The notes: generated from the letters alone by a model not told the origin. DNA of 64,000 nt from Candidatus Helarchaeota archaeon (GCA_019058315.1 JAHPZH010000001.1:1067432-1131431), one strand, 5' to 3'; counted from the first letter of the stretch, positions 25,816-33,983 are shown. Translations and numbers: made by a program.

Positions 25816-26202
25816 TTAAATAATAAAAAGTTGTTCAATTAATTGCATAAAGGCGTTTAATTTCTTATTTTTTTCATCATTTTTTAAAAAATTAAGTAAG
25901 ATTTCTATTATTTTTATGATATCATAGTTAACAAAGCCTAATTGCTTCAGATCTTCTATTAAATTTGAAAATTTTAGTAACTCTTTCTGATTACCTAAAA
26001 ATGCTGGAGAAATTACTTTTGGTGTCCTAAGAAAGTCTTCAAAATCTTTAATATTAACAAAATCCGATAAATTTGAAATTGTCTCGCATAATTCTTTAAA
26101 TGTTTTGCGAAATCTGGGATTGAAATCATTAATATTTTCTTTGATAGATAATTTATAATATCTTTGAATTATTTTATGCAAAGGCACTATAGATTCTTTC
26201 AA
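25816..26202 (-). CDS. Small helical protein of unknown function
   Basis: This 128-residue protein is all-helical and Lys/Leu/Ile-rich. Segments include PRFRKTFKELCETISNL, FEDFLRTPKVISPAFLGN and a Leu-rich C-terminus (IIEILLNFLKNDEKNKKLNAFMQLIEQLF). There is one Cys and no recognisable motif. It lies convergent with the small-protein gene to its left and divergent from the eL33 gene to its right (90-base spacer). Confidence 0.5.
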   Translation of the reverse strand: MKESIVPLHKIIQRYYKLSIKENINDFNPRFRKTFKELCETISNLSDFVNIKDFEDFLRTPKVISPAFLGNQKELLKFSNLIEDLKQLGFVNYDIIKIIEILLNFLKNDEKNKKLNAFMQLIEQLFII

Positions 26203-26292
26203 ACCAAAAAAACTTCCTTAATAAGATGATGATTTTTTTTGTTTGATTAATTTTTTAAATCTTGTTTCCTAAAAATCTTAAGGTGTAATTAA

Positions 26293-26580
26293 ATGAGCGA
26301 AGTCAAAGTTATAAAAGGCATGGCTGGAACAATAATGAACTATAGGCGTAGCCGACACACTCAACACACGAAACATATTTTGATTAAATTTGATGATTAT
26401 AATAATGATAAAGAAGCAGCTAAATTAATTGGTAGAGAAGTCGTTTGGGAAACTAAATCAGGTAAATTTATAAGAGGTAAAATTGTAGCAACTCATGGGA
26501 AAAAAGGTGTAGTCAGGGCTATTTTTAATAAAGGTTTGCCAGGTGAAGCCTTAGGAACCAAACTTAAAATTTGGAAATAA
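26293..26580 (+). CDS. rpl35ae: Ribosomal protein eL33 (L35Ae)
   Basis: This 95-residue protein matches L35Ae, an archaeal/eukaryotic ribosomal large-subunit protein absent from bacteria. Markers are NYRRSRHTQHTKHILIKFD, GREVVWETKSGKFIRGKIV, THGKKGVVRAIFNKGLPGEA and LGTKLKI. The length fits the archaeal family. A ribosome-binding AGGTG lies 8 bases upstream of the ATG. It is alone rather than in a ribosomal-protein operon. It is the clearest domain-level evidence that the window is archaeal. Confidence 0.97.
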   Translation: MSEVKVIKGMAGTIMNYRRSRHTQHTKHILIKFDDYNNDKEAAKLIGREVVWETKSGKFIRGKIVATHGKKGVVRAIFNKGLPGEALGTKLKIWK

Positions 26581-26812
26581 AAATTCCAATTAATATCCAT
26601 CTTTGGTATGTTTTAATTTCTAATTTTCAAATATTGAATAATATAAGAATATTTTTACTTATTATAACACAAAATTCAACTTACATAAACATTAATTGGT
26701 TAGGTTAAAATAAGAACATGTGGATTATATTTATAATTATTAACTATATGGTTGATAAATTAAGAATGCATTATTAGATAGAAATAAATTCAAATTTTTA
26801 CATAATAAAATC

Positions 26813-27637
26813 GTGAGAAAAATGAAAACAGTAGTTATTGATGATGTTGAACTTCGATTAGCTTATCCACTTGAAATAGATGTTCAATGGATTGGACAGA
26901 AAGATTTGTTGAATCAAGTTATTGCTGCATGGATGGTAGTGGATGAAAAGGATCTACCTTTGAATCCTAGATTATTAGGAAAGCCAGGAGTTGGCAAAAC
27001 CACTTTGGCAATTGCGGCTGCAAAAGCAATAAATCGGGATGCTTATATATATCAAGCTACAATGGACACAAGACCAGAGGATTTGATAATAACTCCCGTT
27101 ATAGCTTGCGATGGAAAAATATCTTATTATGCGTCACCTCTCGTAACTGCAATGATTACTGGTGGGGTTTGTATTCTAGATGAAGGAAATAGGATGAGTG
27201 AAAAATCTTGGGCTTCAATTGCGCCCTTATTGGATTATAGACGTTATGTCGAGTCAATAATTGCAGGTATAAAAATTAAGGCTAAGCGTGAATTTAGATT
27301 TGTTACAACTATGAACGAAGATGTAAGCACATATGAGATCCCTGAATATATTCATTCAAGACTTCAACCCCAAATAAAAATTGAATTTCCATCATGGGAA
27401 GATGAGAAAAAAATATTGAAATTTAATCTTCCTTTTTCAGATGAAGAAGTCTTAGACCTAGTAGTAAATTTTTTACAAAGTGCACATTCTGCAGATAGAC
27501 CTTATACAGTAAGGGACGGGATTAATATTGCTAGGTATATTGTAAAGATGGAAAAACAGAAAGGAAAACGCACAAATAAAATGATTACAATGGCGGTTGA
27601 ACAAATACTTGGAGAAGAAGCGTTACAATATTTGTAA
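26813..27637 (+). CDS. MoxR-type AAA ATPase
   Basis: This 274-residue AAA ATPase has Walker A LGKPGVGKTTLAIAAA (about residues 57-72), Walker B GGVCILDEGNRM (about residues 120-131) and sensor-1 RFVTTMNE. An SRLQPQIKIEF arginine-finger region precedes a short C-terminal helical lid. The architecture is that of the MoxR/CbbQ/NorQ chaperone group, which remodels or activates partner proteins. The start may be GTG 26813 or ATG 26822; neither has a clear ribosome-binding site. It lies 15 bases upstream of a TraB/TIKI-like gene. The usual VWA-domain partner of MoxR is not visible next to it, so the neighbour may be the client. Confidence 0.9.
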   Translation: MRKMKTVVIDDVELRLAYPLEIDVQWIGQKDLLNQVIAAWMVVDEKDLPLNPRLLGKPGVGKTTLAIAAAKAINRDAYIYQATMDTRPEDLIITPVIACDGKISYYASPLVTAMITGGVCILDEGNRMSEKSWASIAPLLDYRRYVESIIAGIKIKAKREFRFVTTMNEDVSTYEIPEYIHSRLQPQIKIEFPSWEDEKKILKFNLPFSDEEVLDLVVNFLQSAHSADRPYTVRDGINIARYIVKMEKQKGKRTNKMITMAVEQILGEEALQYL

Positions 27638-27652
27638 ATTTAAGTTGATATT

Positions 27653-29497
27653 ATGTTTCAATATCAAAATATATATGCAGTTCCTTCATTTCATTCAAAA
27701 ATTCAATTTGCTTGTGAAGTTAGGAGGCTATTTTTTAAAATCAACCCTGATGTAATTGCAGTTGAATTACCTGAGGGAGTGAGGGAAAAAGTAATAGAGG
27801 GGGTAAAACATCTTCCTTACATCTCTGTAGTAATGTATGAGGAGAGGAAAAAGAAAAAGTATGCTTATGTTCCAATTGATCCTGGGGACTCAATTATTGA
27901 AGCAATTAGATTAGGATTAGAATATAAAAAACCTCTTGAATTTATAGATTTGGATGTAAAAAATTATAGAAATAAGCAATTTACCTATGGTTTTGATGAT
28001 TATTCAATAACAAAAATTGGATTGGATAAGTACTATAGTCTATTATTACCTTTTCTTAAAAAAAGCAATTATGGAACTAAAGATTATCATAGAGAACTCT
28101 ACATGGTTAAAAACCTAAAAAAACTAATGAAGAAGTATAAAAATAAAAAATTATTATTAGTTTTAGGAATGGGGCACTGGGAACGAATAATAGGTCTATT
28201 AAAACGACCTAAAATTAAGAATATAGAGAGTTTAATTAAACGAGAAGAAGTAAAAATTTTCAATTTATCTCCAAATTCTTACATTCATGTTTTACGTGAA
28301 ATACCTTATGTCACTTATTTATATCAAACAACTCGTTCAGAAATAAAATCTCCAAAAGATTTTTTTGATAAATTAGAAGCATATAAAACACTTTATTTAA
28401 AAGCTAAAGATAATTATTTTAAAGCATATGGAGAGCCAATACATCTCCAAAAATTAAAAATACTCTTTCAATACTCTAGAAACTATGCACTCTTAGAAAA
28501 AAAACTAATTCCAGACTTATTTCATCTGGTTGTTTCCGCAAAAAATGTTGTTGACGATGATTATGCGGGTGAAGTATATGATTTGGCCTTAAGTTATTTA
28601 TTTTTTGATAAAAAACAAAAGTACCCAACTGTTGAAATAAGAAGAAATTTAGGAGAAGTAGATTCCAGAAAGGTGCAAATAAGAAGGCGTATTCCGGTTG
28701 AGAAAGAAGTTCATAGAAAAATTCCATTAAAAAGACGCCCAAAAGAGAAGTATGAAGGTGAATGGGAGAAAAAGTGGAAAGATAATTATCATGGAATTTA
28801 TTCATACCCTCCTGAAGATATAATTTTCGAAAATTATATGGATTATGTTCGCAAAAGAGCCATGAAAATACTAGTTGAGGACAAAATTAGAATTCATGAG
28901 TTCAAAACAAGTCTTATGGACGGAATTTCAATGAGAGATACAATCCGAAATTGGCATCTTGATCAAAAATTATATGTGAGAGAAGAAATTCCTCCTAAGG
29001 GGTCTATAGGACCTGTTGTTTTTATTTTTGAAGAGGATGACACTATGGATCGAGCATATTCATATAAATTAGATTGGATATCTGAACATGATAAGGAATC
29101 TGATTTATATTTGTATGCGACTGCCCCTGGTATTAATATTATAGGCCCTGGAATTTCTCGTGGAGAATATGGTGGGTTCACTTCAGTTTTTCCACCACTT
29201 GTAGACTCATATATTGATGATCCAGATTATTGGGATGAAATAGATAAGGTTCGAAATAATGCAGGAGAGTTACTACTCAGAGCTATTTTTCATGCAGAGG
29301 ATCATAAATATATCGTTTATGTAGCAAAAAAACCTCCTGATTCACACCTTAAATCATTAGCTCGCAAAAAAGGTTATTATGTTATCTATATTCCTATAAC
29401 TGAATTCAATCCAGTTGCATTAAAGAAGCTAAGAATTGTTCATTATTTGAACTCTAAAACTGTAAGAAAATATGCTAAAGATTACATCTTCCTTTAG
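27653..29497 (+). CDS. TraB/TIKI-superfamily-like protein, MoxR partner
   Basis: The first part of this 614-residue protein resembles the TraB/PrgY/TIKI (EreA) superfamily. It has FHSKIQFACEVRRLFFKINPDVIAVELPEGVREK, the Glu-rich conserved segment seen in TIKI proteases, and later KLLLVLGMGHWERI with the conserved G-H. The middle is basic (KVQIRRRIPVEKEVHRKIPLKRRPKEKY). The C-terminal region is an unrecognised globular domain (FIFEEDDTMDRAYS, ISRGEYGGFTSVFPP). There is no signal peptide or membrane helix. Some MoxR operons contain DUF5682-type EreA/TIKI proteins, so this pairing makes sense. Function as metalloprotease or regulator is inferred. Confidence 0.55.
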   Translation: MFQYQNIYAVPSFHSKIQFACEVRRLFFKINPDVIAVELPEGVREKVIEGVKHLPYISVVMYEERKKKKYAYVPIDPGDSIIEAIRLGLEYKKPLEFIDLDVKNYRNKQFTYGFDDYSITKIGLDKYYSLLLPFLKKSNYGTKDYHRELYMVKNLKKLMKKYKNKKLLLVLGMGHWERIIGLLKRPKIKNIESLIKREEVKIFNLSPNSYIHVLREIPYVTYLYQTTRSEIKSPKDFFDKLEAYKTLYLKAKDNYFKAYGEPIHLQKLKILFQYSRNYALLEKKLIPDLFHLVVSAKNVVDDDYAGEVYDLALSYLFFDKKQKYPTVEIRRNLGEVDSRKVQIRRRIPVEKEVHRKIPLKRRPKEKYEGEWEKKWKDNYHGIYSYPPEDIIFENYMDYVRKRAMKILVEDKIRIHEFKTSLMDGISMRDTIRNWHLDQKLYVREEIPPKGSIGPVVFIFEEDDTMDRAYSYKLDWISEHDKESDLYLYATAPGINIIGPGISRGEYGGFTSVFPPLVDSYIDDPDYWDEIDKVRNNAGELLLRAIFHAEDHKYIVYVAKKPPDSHLKSLARKKGYYVIYIPITEFNPVALKKLRIVHYLNSKTVRKYAKDYIFL

Positions 29498-29617
29498 ATT
29501 AGATTTTAACCACTCTTTAAGGTATATTATTTTATTATTATATTTTCCAAAATATAAATAACACAAAAATTTCATTATATTTTTTAATATCCAATAAATT
29601 TAACTAAAGTTGTCCTT

Positions 29618-30718
29618 ATGGCAGAAAAAAATGTTCTTTTTGAGGAAATAAAAGATAGGATCAACAAAATAGTTCGAGGAAATCGATATATTATATCTGA
29701 ATTTGAAAAATTCAAAGGATCTATAGAAAATCTTCAAAAAAATATTCAAGATGTTTCTGATCCTGATAAATCTTTAGCAGAAATCAAAGATAAATTGGAT
29801 AGTCTTTCAGATTTGTTTAAATTAGGTAAAACTGTAAAAAATTTAAAACCAACTATTAATGAATTAAATGAGACTATGAAATCAATGAGTGAAATAAAGA
29901 AAACAGTAGATGATATTAAAAAAAGTGTAACTACCTTGGGGGATTTAAAATTACTTGCTTCTGAACTTAAAATGACAATGGCAGAAATTCGAGAAACTTC
30001 AAAAATAATGAAAATGGATGTAACTACTGCAGAAATTGAATTAGCTAAAATAAAACCAACTATTAAACCACCAACTATTAAACCAATAGAAAAAATAAGA
30101 CCGATTTCAAGTTCTAAATCAATAGAACAAAAAACCGTTAGTTCAGACCCCCTTACTAAAGGTCCTTTAAAAGCAAGTCCAATGTATAAAATAAAAAAAC
30201 CAGAATCAGTTACCGAAACCAAAGCTGAGTCAATTAAAACAGAACCAATCATAATAAAACCAACTACAGTGAAATCAATTAAATCAGAACCGACTATTAT
30301 AAAACCAATCACAATGAAATCAATTAAATCAGAACCGACTATTATAAAACCAATTACAATGAAATTAATTAAATCAGAACCGACTATTATAAAGCCAATC
30401 ATAAAAAATTCAAATAAAGTAGATAAAATTATAAAAGCACCTTCGAAAAAGAAAGGTATAACTCATCCGATTGTATTAGAAATTTTTCAACTAATAAAAC
30501 AACGAGCCCAGAGTGGGGAATCTGCAGAAGCGCTTTCCAAGCATATTGAGAATGCAAGAGACACGATTGCTAAAAGTTGGAAATGGCATCCTGCTTTATT
30601 GGAACTAGGGACATTCGCAAGGAAACTGAAGAAACTTCCTCCTAAAAACCCCCCATCACCCGATCTAATTAAAATTTTATTAGAAAAATTGGAAGAATGG
30701 AAAGCAAAAATGACCTAG
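29618..30718 (+). CDS. Coiled-coil protein with Lys/Pro repeat linker and helical C-terminal domain
   Basis: The N-terminal 155 residues of this 366-residue protein are heptad-rich coiled coil (KLDSLSDLFKLGKTVKN, ELNETMKSMSEIKKTVDDI). Residues 156-280 are a Pro/Lys/Ile-rich linker with 15-residue units of type KSIKSEPTIIKPITM. A compact Trp-containing helical domain (about 285-366) closes the protein: SGESAEALSKHIENARDTIAKSWKWHPALLELG. The DNA repeat gives a long antisense open frame that is only a shadow. It probably tethers a helical binding domain to an oligomeric rod, but no family is recognised. Confidence 0.7.
   Translation: MAEKNVLFEEIKDRINKIVRGNRYIISEFEKFKGSIENLQKNIQDVSDPDKSLAEIKDKLDSLSDLFKLGKTVKNLKPTINELNETMKSMSEIKKTVDDIKKSVTTLGDLKLLASELKMTMAEIRETSKIMKMDVTTAEIELAKIKPTIKPPTIKPIEKIRPISSSKSIEQKTVSSDPLTKGPLKASPMYKIKKPESVTETKAESIKTEPIIIKPTTVKSIKSEPTIIKPITMKSIKSEPTIIKPITMKLIKSEPTIIKPIIKNSNKVDKIIKAPSKKKGITHPIVLEIFQLIKQRAQSGESAEALSKHIENARDTIAKSWKWHPALLELGTFARKLKKLPPKNPPSPDLIKILLEKLEEWKAKMT
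30224..30403 (+). repeat. Tandem 45-bp coding repeat (4 units)
   Basis: Four 45-bp units lie at 30224-30268 (degenerate), 30269-30313, 30314-30358 and 30359-30403. The last three are nearly identical in DNA. Each encodes 15 residues with the consensus KSIKSEPTIIKPITM (phase variable). High DNA identity means recent expansion or active slippage, so copy number may vary between strains. Confidence 0.9.
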
Positions 30719-31023
30719 AATACAAGGTTTTAATACTATATCCTAGCTATCTAAAATGATAACAATATAAAAATAAGAAAATTAATTAGAAATCAAAAAT
30801 TTTAATAAATTAGTTAAAATATTTTAAAAATACGATATTCCCTAGACTCGATGAGGAGATTTAACGGCAAGGATGACTATTAGTAAAACTGATAGATATG
30901 AATTATTATAGTTACTCCGAGATACCTCTTCGAGAGGGAAAAATTACATATTACCTTAATTTAAAAAGAGATTTAGTAACTTAATTTATAATTTTTGAAA
31001 AATAGTTAAAATATATTAATTTT
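30719..31023. other. Intergenic spacer holding the candidate ncRNA
   Basis: This is a 305-base spacer between the plus-strand coiled-coil gene and the minus-strand histone-like gene (both ending here). Outside the structured islet at 30841-30940 it is plain A/T-rich sequence and I see no frame of note. Confidence 0.5.
30841..30940 (+). ncRNA. Candidate structured ncRNA (C/D-box-like features)
   Basis: In a 305-base spacer of almost pure A/T there is a GC-richer islet. CTCGATGAGG (30847-30856) can pair with CCTCTTCGAG (30925-30934) with one mismatch, closing a loop of about 70 nt. Alternatively 30925-30937 folds locally as CCTCT-TCG-AGAGG. Inside are ATGA at 30873-30876, CTGA at 30889-30892 separated by 12 nt, and CCGA at 30917-30920, a spacing reminiscent of archaeal C/D-box guide RNAs, though the boxes are imperfect. 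Strand and exact type are uncertain; the stem fits either strand. No tRNA cloverleaf fits. Confidence 0.35.
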
Positions 31024-31236
31024 TTATATCGATACATCTTTAGGCTTTAGGGTTTTTCGATTTTGGCTTTTAGCTTTTTCAATAGCGTTATCTAAAATCT
31101 TTTTTAAAGTGTTATTTAATGTCTTATTTAGAACTTCTGATGAAACATTACATCCCTTACTATTCACATATTTACGAATAGTTGATTTAATGATCATGCT
31201 TCCTAATTTTACCTTTTTAGTTTGTTTTTCAGCCAT
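31024..31236 (-). CDS. Small histone-fold DNA-binding protein (copy 1)
   Basis: This 70-residue protein has a single histone fold. Helix 1 is MIIKSTIRKYVNSKG, the long helix 2 is SSEVLNKTLNNTLKKILDNAIEKAKSQ, and NRKTLKPKDVS corresponds to the NRKTI.A.D loop before helix 3 of archaeal histones. The truncated helix 3 and helix 1 pattern fit the DUF1931-like family of histone-fold proteins. The N-terminus is basic (AEKQTKKVK). The ribosome-binding site is GGTGG. A paralogue lies 160 bases upstream with the same orientation. Dimeric DNA binding and compaction is the expected role. Confidence 0.75.
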   Translation of the reverse strand: MAEKQTKKVKLGSMIIKSTIRKYVNSKGCNVSSEVLNKTLNNTLKKILDNAIEKAKSQNRKTLKPKDVSI

Positions 31237-31330
31237 CCTAATCCACCCTTCAAACTTTAAGTTAATGTTAATGGTAAAAGCTAATTCTAATATCAGCTAA
31301 TTAGTTTTTCAACTAAAAAAGAATATTTTT

Positions 31331-31349
31331 AGTTCTATTTAACTTTTTA
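31331..31349 (-). promoter_or_regulatory. Putative promoter of histone-like gene, copy 1
   Basis: The 19-mer AGTTCTATTTAACTTTTTA (plus-strand reading) recurs identically at 31679-31697, upstream of the second histone-like gene. On the minus strand it reads as BRE-like purines followed by TTAAATAG, a plausible archaeal TATA box. It lies 95-113 bases upstream of the start, implying a 5' leader of about 70 nt. Both copies have the same relation to their gene. Confidence 0.55.
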
Positions 31350-31395
31350 TGTTCTAAAATTTAAAAGTAAAAAATAAAAAGAAGAAAGATTTTAA

Positions 31396-31593
31396 TTACG
31401 TTGGTACGTCAGCGGGCTTAATTGTCTTTCTTTTTTTATCTTTAGCATTTTGAATTGAAGTATCAAGTAGTTTTTTTACAGCTTTATTCAAAGTTTTATT
31501 AAGAACTTCTGAAGCTATGTTACATTCTTGGGCATTAACATATTTACGGACGGCAGATTTTACAATTAAACTAGCTTCCTTTTCCTTTGACAT
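31396..31593 (-). CDS. Small histone-fold DNA-binding protein (copy 2)
   Basis: This 65-residue protein is read from the ATG at 31591-31593 (MSKEKEASL). Its leader GAGTGGATTAAA matches that of copy 1 (GGTGGATTA). A longer frame upstream adds 12 residues but has no ribosome-binding site. It shares the fold: LIVKSAVRKYVNAQ, then ASEVLNKTLNKAVKKLLDTSIQNAKD, then KRKTIKPADVP. It aligns along its length with copy 1 and shares the upstream 19-mer. The two could form homo- and heterodimers. Confidence 0.75.
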   Translation of the reverse strand: MSKEKEASLIVKSAVRKYVNAQECNIASEVLNKTLNKAVKKLLDTSIQNAKDKKRKTIKPADVPT

Positions 31594-31678
31594 TTTAATC
31601 CACTCTATGTCTTTTATTATTATTGACAAAAATCCAATTATCTTAATTAAATTGCTTTATTTAAAAAAGAAAAAAATA

Positions 31679-31697
31679 AGTTCTATTTAACTTTTTA
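31679..31697 (-). promoter_or_regulatory. Putative promoter of histone-like gene, copy 2
   Basis: This is an exact copy of the 19-mer AGTTCTATTTAACTTTTTA found at 31331-31349. It sits 86-104 bases upstream of the copy-2 start and contains TTAAATAG on the minus strand. Conservation of a promoter-sized block between duplicates suggests co-regulation. It is also within 75-90 bases of the plus-strand metallopeptidase start, so a second role is possible. Confidence 0.55.
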
Positions 31698-31770
31698 GTT
31701 TTATTGATGGAATAGAATATAATTGAATTATTCATGATAATTCTTATAGAGGAAAAAATGTGAGTTTTAT

Positions 31771-32466
31771 TTGAAAAATATATTTGAACATATAGAAAAA
31801 ATTGCAAATATCCCTAGTATTCATCCTGAAGAAAAAAAAGTCCGTAATTTTATTATAAATGTTTTAAATTCCATGAAACGAGATTTCAAAATAGATGAAT
31901 TTGGGAATCTTTATTTGTTATCACAAGATAATTTTAAAATTTTACTCTCATCACATATGGATAAACAAGCGCCCCCATTTTTTAAAGATCTTGGGAAATA
32001 TATTCAAGGTAAACTTGATGATGCAGTAGGAATTGGGATAATTTTGAGCCTTGCACAACATTATGATTTTCCTGCTCTTTTTAGTGTAGGTGAAGAAAAA
32101 GGTTTAAAAGGTTCAAAATACGCTCTGAATAATAATCTAATCCCAAAAGTTGAAAGTGCAATTGTAATAGATACAAGTCCCTTTGGAGAACTCGGGAATG
32201 GTCCGATATTTTATACTTCTTTCGATAATAAGCAGCCATTTAACAAATTCTTAAATGAGATTTTTAATTCAGCAAAATTAATCAATGTAAATCTTCAACC
32301 TATGGATGGTTCTATCAATGATGGAGTCAATTTAATTAAAGTAATATCGGATACAGTTGCTTTGGAACCTCATATTGATAATTATCATACATCAGAAGAA
32401 ATTTCTGCAAAGATAGATATAATTAACACATATAAAGTAATAGAGCAATATTTAAAGAAAATTTAA
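31771..32466 (+). CDS. Zinc metallopeptidase, M20/M28/M42 clan (short)
   Basis: This 231-residue enzyme has the metal ligands in order. LLSSHMDK gives the first His/Asp, GKLDDAVGIGI the bridging Asp, VGEEKGLKGS the catalytic Glu-Glu, VIDTSPFGE the next Asp and NYHTSEEIS the last His. Members are usually 330-370 residues. The insertion (dimerisation or PDZ-like) domain that normally splits the catalytic core is absent between the second ligand and the DD motif. This suggests a minimal aminopeptidase or deacetylase. The TTG start has no clear ribosome-binding site. Its stop overlaps the stop of the convergent beta-CASP gene in a TTAA palindrome. Confidence 0.85.
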   Translation: MKNIFEHIEKIANIPSIHPEEKKVRNFIINVLNSMKRDFKIDEFGNLYLLSQDNFKILLSSHMDKQAPPFFKDLGKYIQGKLDDAVGIGIILSLAQHYDFPALFSVGEEKGLKGSKYALNNNLIPKVESAIVIDTSPFGELGNGPIFYTSFDNKQPFNKFLNEIFNSAKLINVNLQPMDGSINDGVNLIKVISDTVALEPHIDNYHTSEEISAKIDIINTYKVIEQYLKKI

Positions 32467-33983
32467 AAAAAAGAGTATAAATCTTTTTTAATCGGTCTAT
32501 CTACTTTATCTTTTATATCTTTTAACTGAATAGATTCACCCATTTTTGGCAAAATAATATTTTTAAATTTATTTCTAAACTTTTCTATCCCCTTAGTATG
32601 TATAGGAATTATATACTTTGGACTTAAAGATTCTATGGTCCTAAAAATTTCTTCCTCACTCATATGGCCTGAAGTGTGAAGATAATGATAATCAAGATTA
32701 AAAAATTTAATCCATTGAAGGTGTCTCTTGAAATCTATTGCTTGCTCTTCATTAAAAGGTTCAGTTTCTGAATGTATATAAATCCCATTTGATGGTTTTA
32801 AATCTATTAAATTTCCTAACCGAAAATAATCCATTACCATAATAAATTTATCTAAATTATCTTTAACTTCATCAAATTTAACTACATTAGGAAAGTTAAG
32901 GAAATCTCGTTCCCATTTTGAATATTCACTCCGCCTAAAGCTGCCCATCTTTTTAGGTTCTTGATAAATCCTTAAATTATTATCTTCAAGCTTAATTCCC
33001 ATATCGTCACTTAAATCGTAAATATGTTGTGCTAGTTTTAATGGAATTACTAATTTTCTGCCACTATTTTTTGCTACATCATAAAAAGTTTTTAGTCGAT
33101 CAAAATCTCTTAAACTAAAATCTATAAAGACAGGATTATTAGTCTCTTGTACTATTCTTAATGCTTTTTCTTTAAGTATTTGTTCAGAATTAATTTTTTC
33201 TTCTAATGTCTTCCCCATCAATTCTTCAATAAGATTTTTTAGGAAATCTTCCTCAGTTTCATTTCCCACATTTGTTCCTTCTATTATTAAAATATCGATA
33301 TCTCGTTCTTCTAGTTTTTTTAAAGATTGTTTCGTAAGATAACCTCTCACTCCATGTTGTCTTAAATCTCCTGTATACACTATATTCATATCGCTCGCTT
33401 CTATGATATAACCACCCGCACCCCAAACTGAATGGTCTAGATCAAAAAAATCTACCTTTATTGTTCCATTATATTTATCCCAAGTATTAAACTCTCTTGA
33501 ACATTCTTCCCATTGCGAATGATGAATATTAAAACCGTAAGGTCTTTTCTTTAAGGAACAGAATTCACTTTCTATTCCCCCTTTGGAAATGGTTTCATAG
33601 CTTTCAATTATTTTAATAGTTAATTCTGATGCAAAAATCGGGACATCTTCTCTTATAAAGGGAATATATCCAAAATGATCCATATGTGGATGTGTAATAA
33701 AAACCCCTTTTATATCGGATTCGCCCTGTTCATGACCAGTTGGGCTTATTAAATCATCTCGATAAAGATAAGGTAGATTAGGAATAAGATTAAAAAATAG
33801 ATAATCACCAATTCCCTTTGAACTACGAGGTTTCAAATATTCAGCAAAAAATTTTCTTCGGTCTTCATATGAAACGCCAAAATCAAAAAACAAAGATTCT
33901 TCTGAATCTTTAATTAAAATCTTATTTCCTCCAATTTGATTTATTCCACCATAAAGAACTATTTCTGAAGTTAATATCTCCAT
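32463..33983 (-). CDS. Beta-CASP metallo-beta-lactamase nuclease (RNase J-like)
   Basis: In this 506-residue protein the MBL metal motifs are FFDFGVSYED (motif 1), HPHMDHFG (motif 2), FDLDHSVWGAGG (motif 3 His) and NIVYTGDLRQHG (motif 4 Asp). Beta-CASP motifs follow: the VFIDFSLRDFDRLKTFY region (A), HTSGHMSEE (B His) and IIPIHT (C). A His at motif C is typical of RNA-acting members (RNase J, CPSF), not of DNA nucleases such as Artemis, where the position is usually Val. It has an insertion of about 50 residues before motif 2. It is encoded 92 bases after the DNA ligase in the Ku-ligase run, so a DNA-repair role is possible but not shown. Confidence 0.88.
   Translation of the reverse strand: MEILTSEIVLYGGINQIGGNKILIKDSEESLFFDFGVSYEDRRKFFAEYLKPRSSKGIGDYLFFNLIPNLPYLYRDDLISPTGHEQGESDIKGVFITHPHMDHFGYIPFIREDVPIFASELTIKIIESYETISKGGIESEFCSLKKRPYGFNIHHSQWEECSREFNTWDKYNGTIKVDFFDLDHSVWGAGGYIIEASDMNIVYTGDLRQHGVRGYLTKQSLKKLEERDIDILIIEGTNVGNETEEDFLKNLIEELMGKTLEEKINSEQILKEKALRIVQETNNPVFIDFSLRDFDRLKTFYDVAKNSGRKLVIPLKLAQHIYDLSDDMGIKLEDNNLRIYQEPKKMGSFRRSEYSKWERDFLNFPNVVKFDEVKDNLDKFIMVMDYFRLGNLIDLKPSNGIYIHSETEPFNEEQAIDFKRHLQWIKFFNLDYHYLHTSGHMSEEEIFRTIESLSPKYIIPIHTKGIEKFRNKFKNIILPKMGESIQLKDIKDKVDRPIKKDLYSFF

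Noticed and set aside
29746..30402. Long minus-strand open frame opposite the coiled-coil gene
   Set aside because: It is created by the codon bias and the 45-bp repeat of the plus-strand gene. Its hydrophobic repeated protein (IVGSDLI units) mirrors the Lys/Pro repeats, and it has no ribosome-binding site.
30841..30940. tRNA gene in the GC-richer islet
   Set aside because: TTCGA resembles a T-loop, but the arm closes with a loop of only three to five bases and no acceptor or anticodon arm fits, so a tRNA was not called.
31594..31629. Twelve-residue N-terminal extension of the second histone-like protein
   Set aside because: The internal ATG has the same leader as the first copy and gives an N-terminus that matches it; the extension has no ribosome-binding site.
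32463..33983. Calling the beta-CASP protein an Artemis homologue
   Set aside because: The His at motif C (IIPIHT) and the HTSGH form are those of RNA-type beta-CASP proteins; only the neighbourhood suggests DNA repair.
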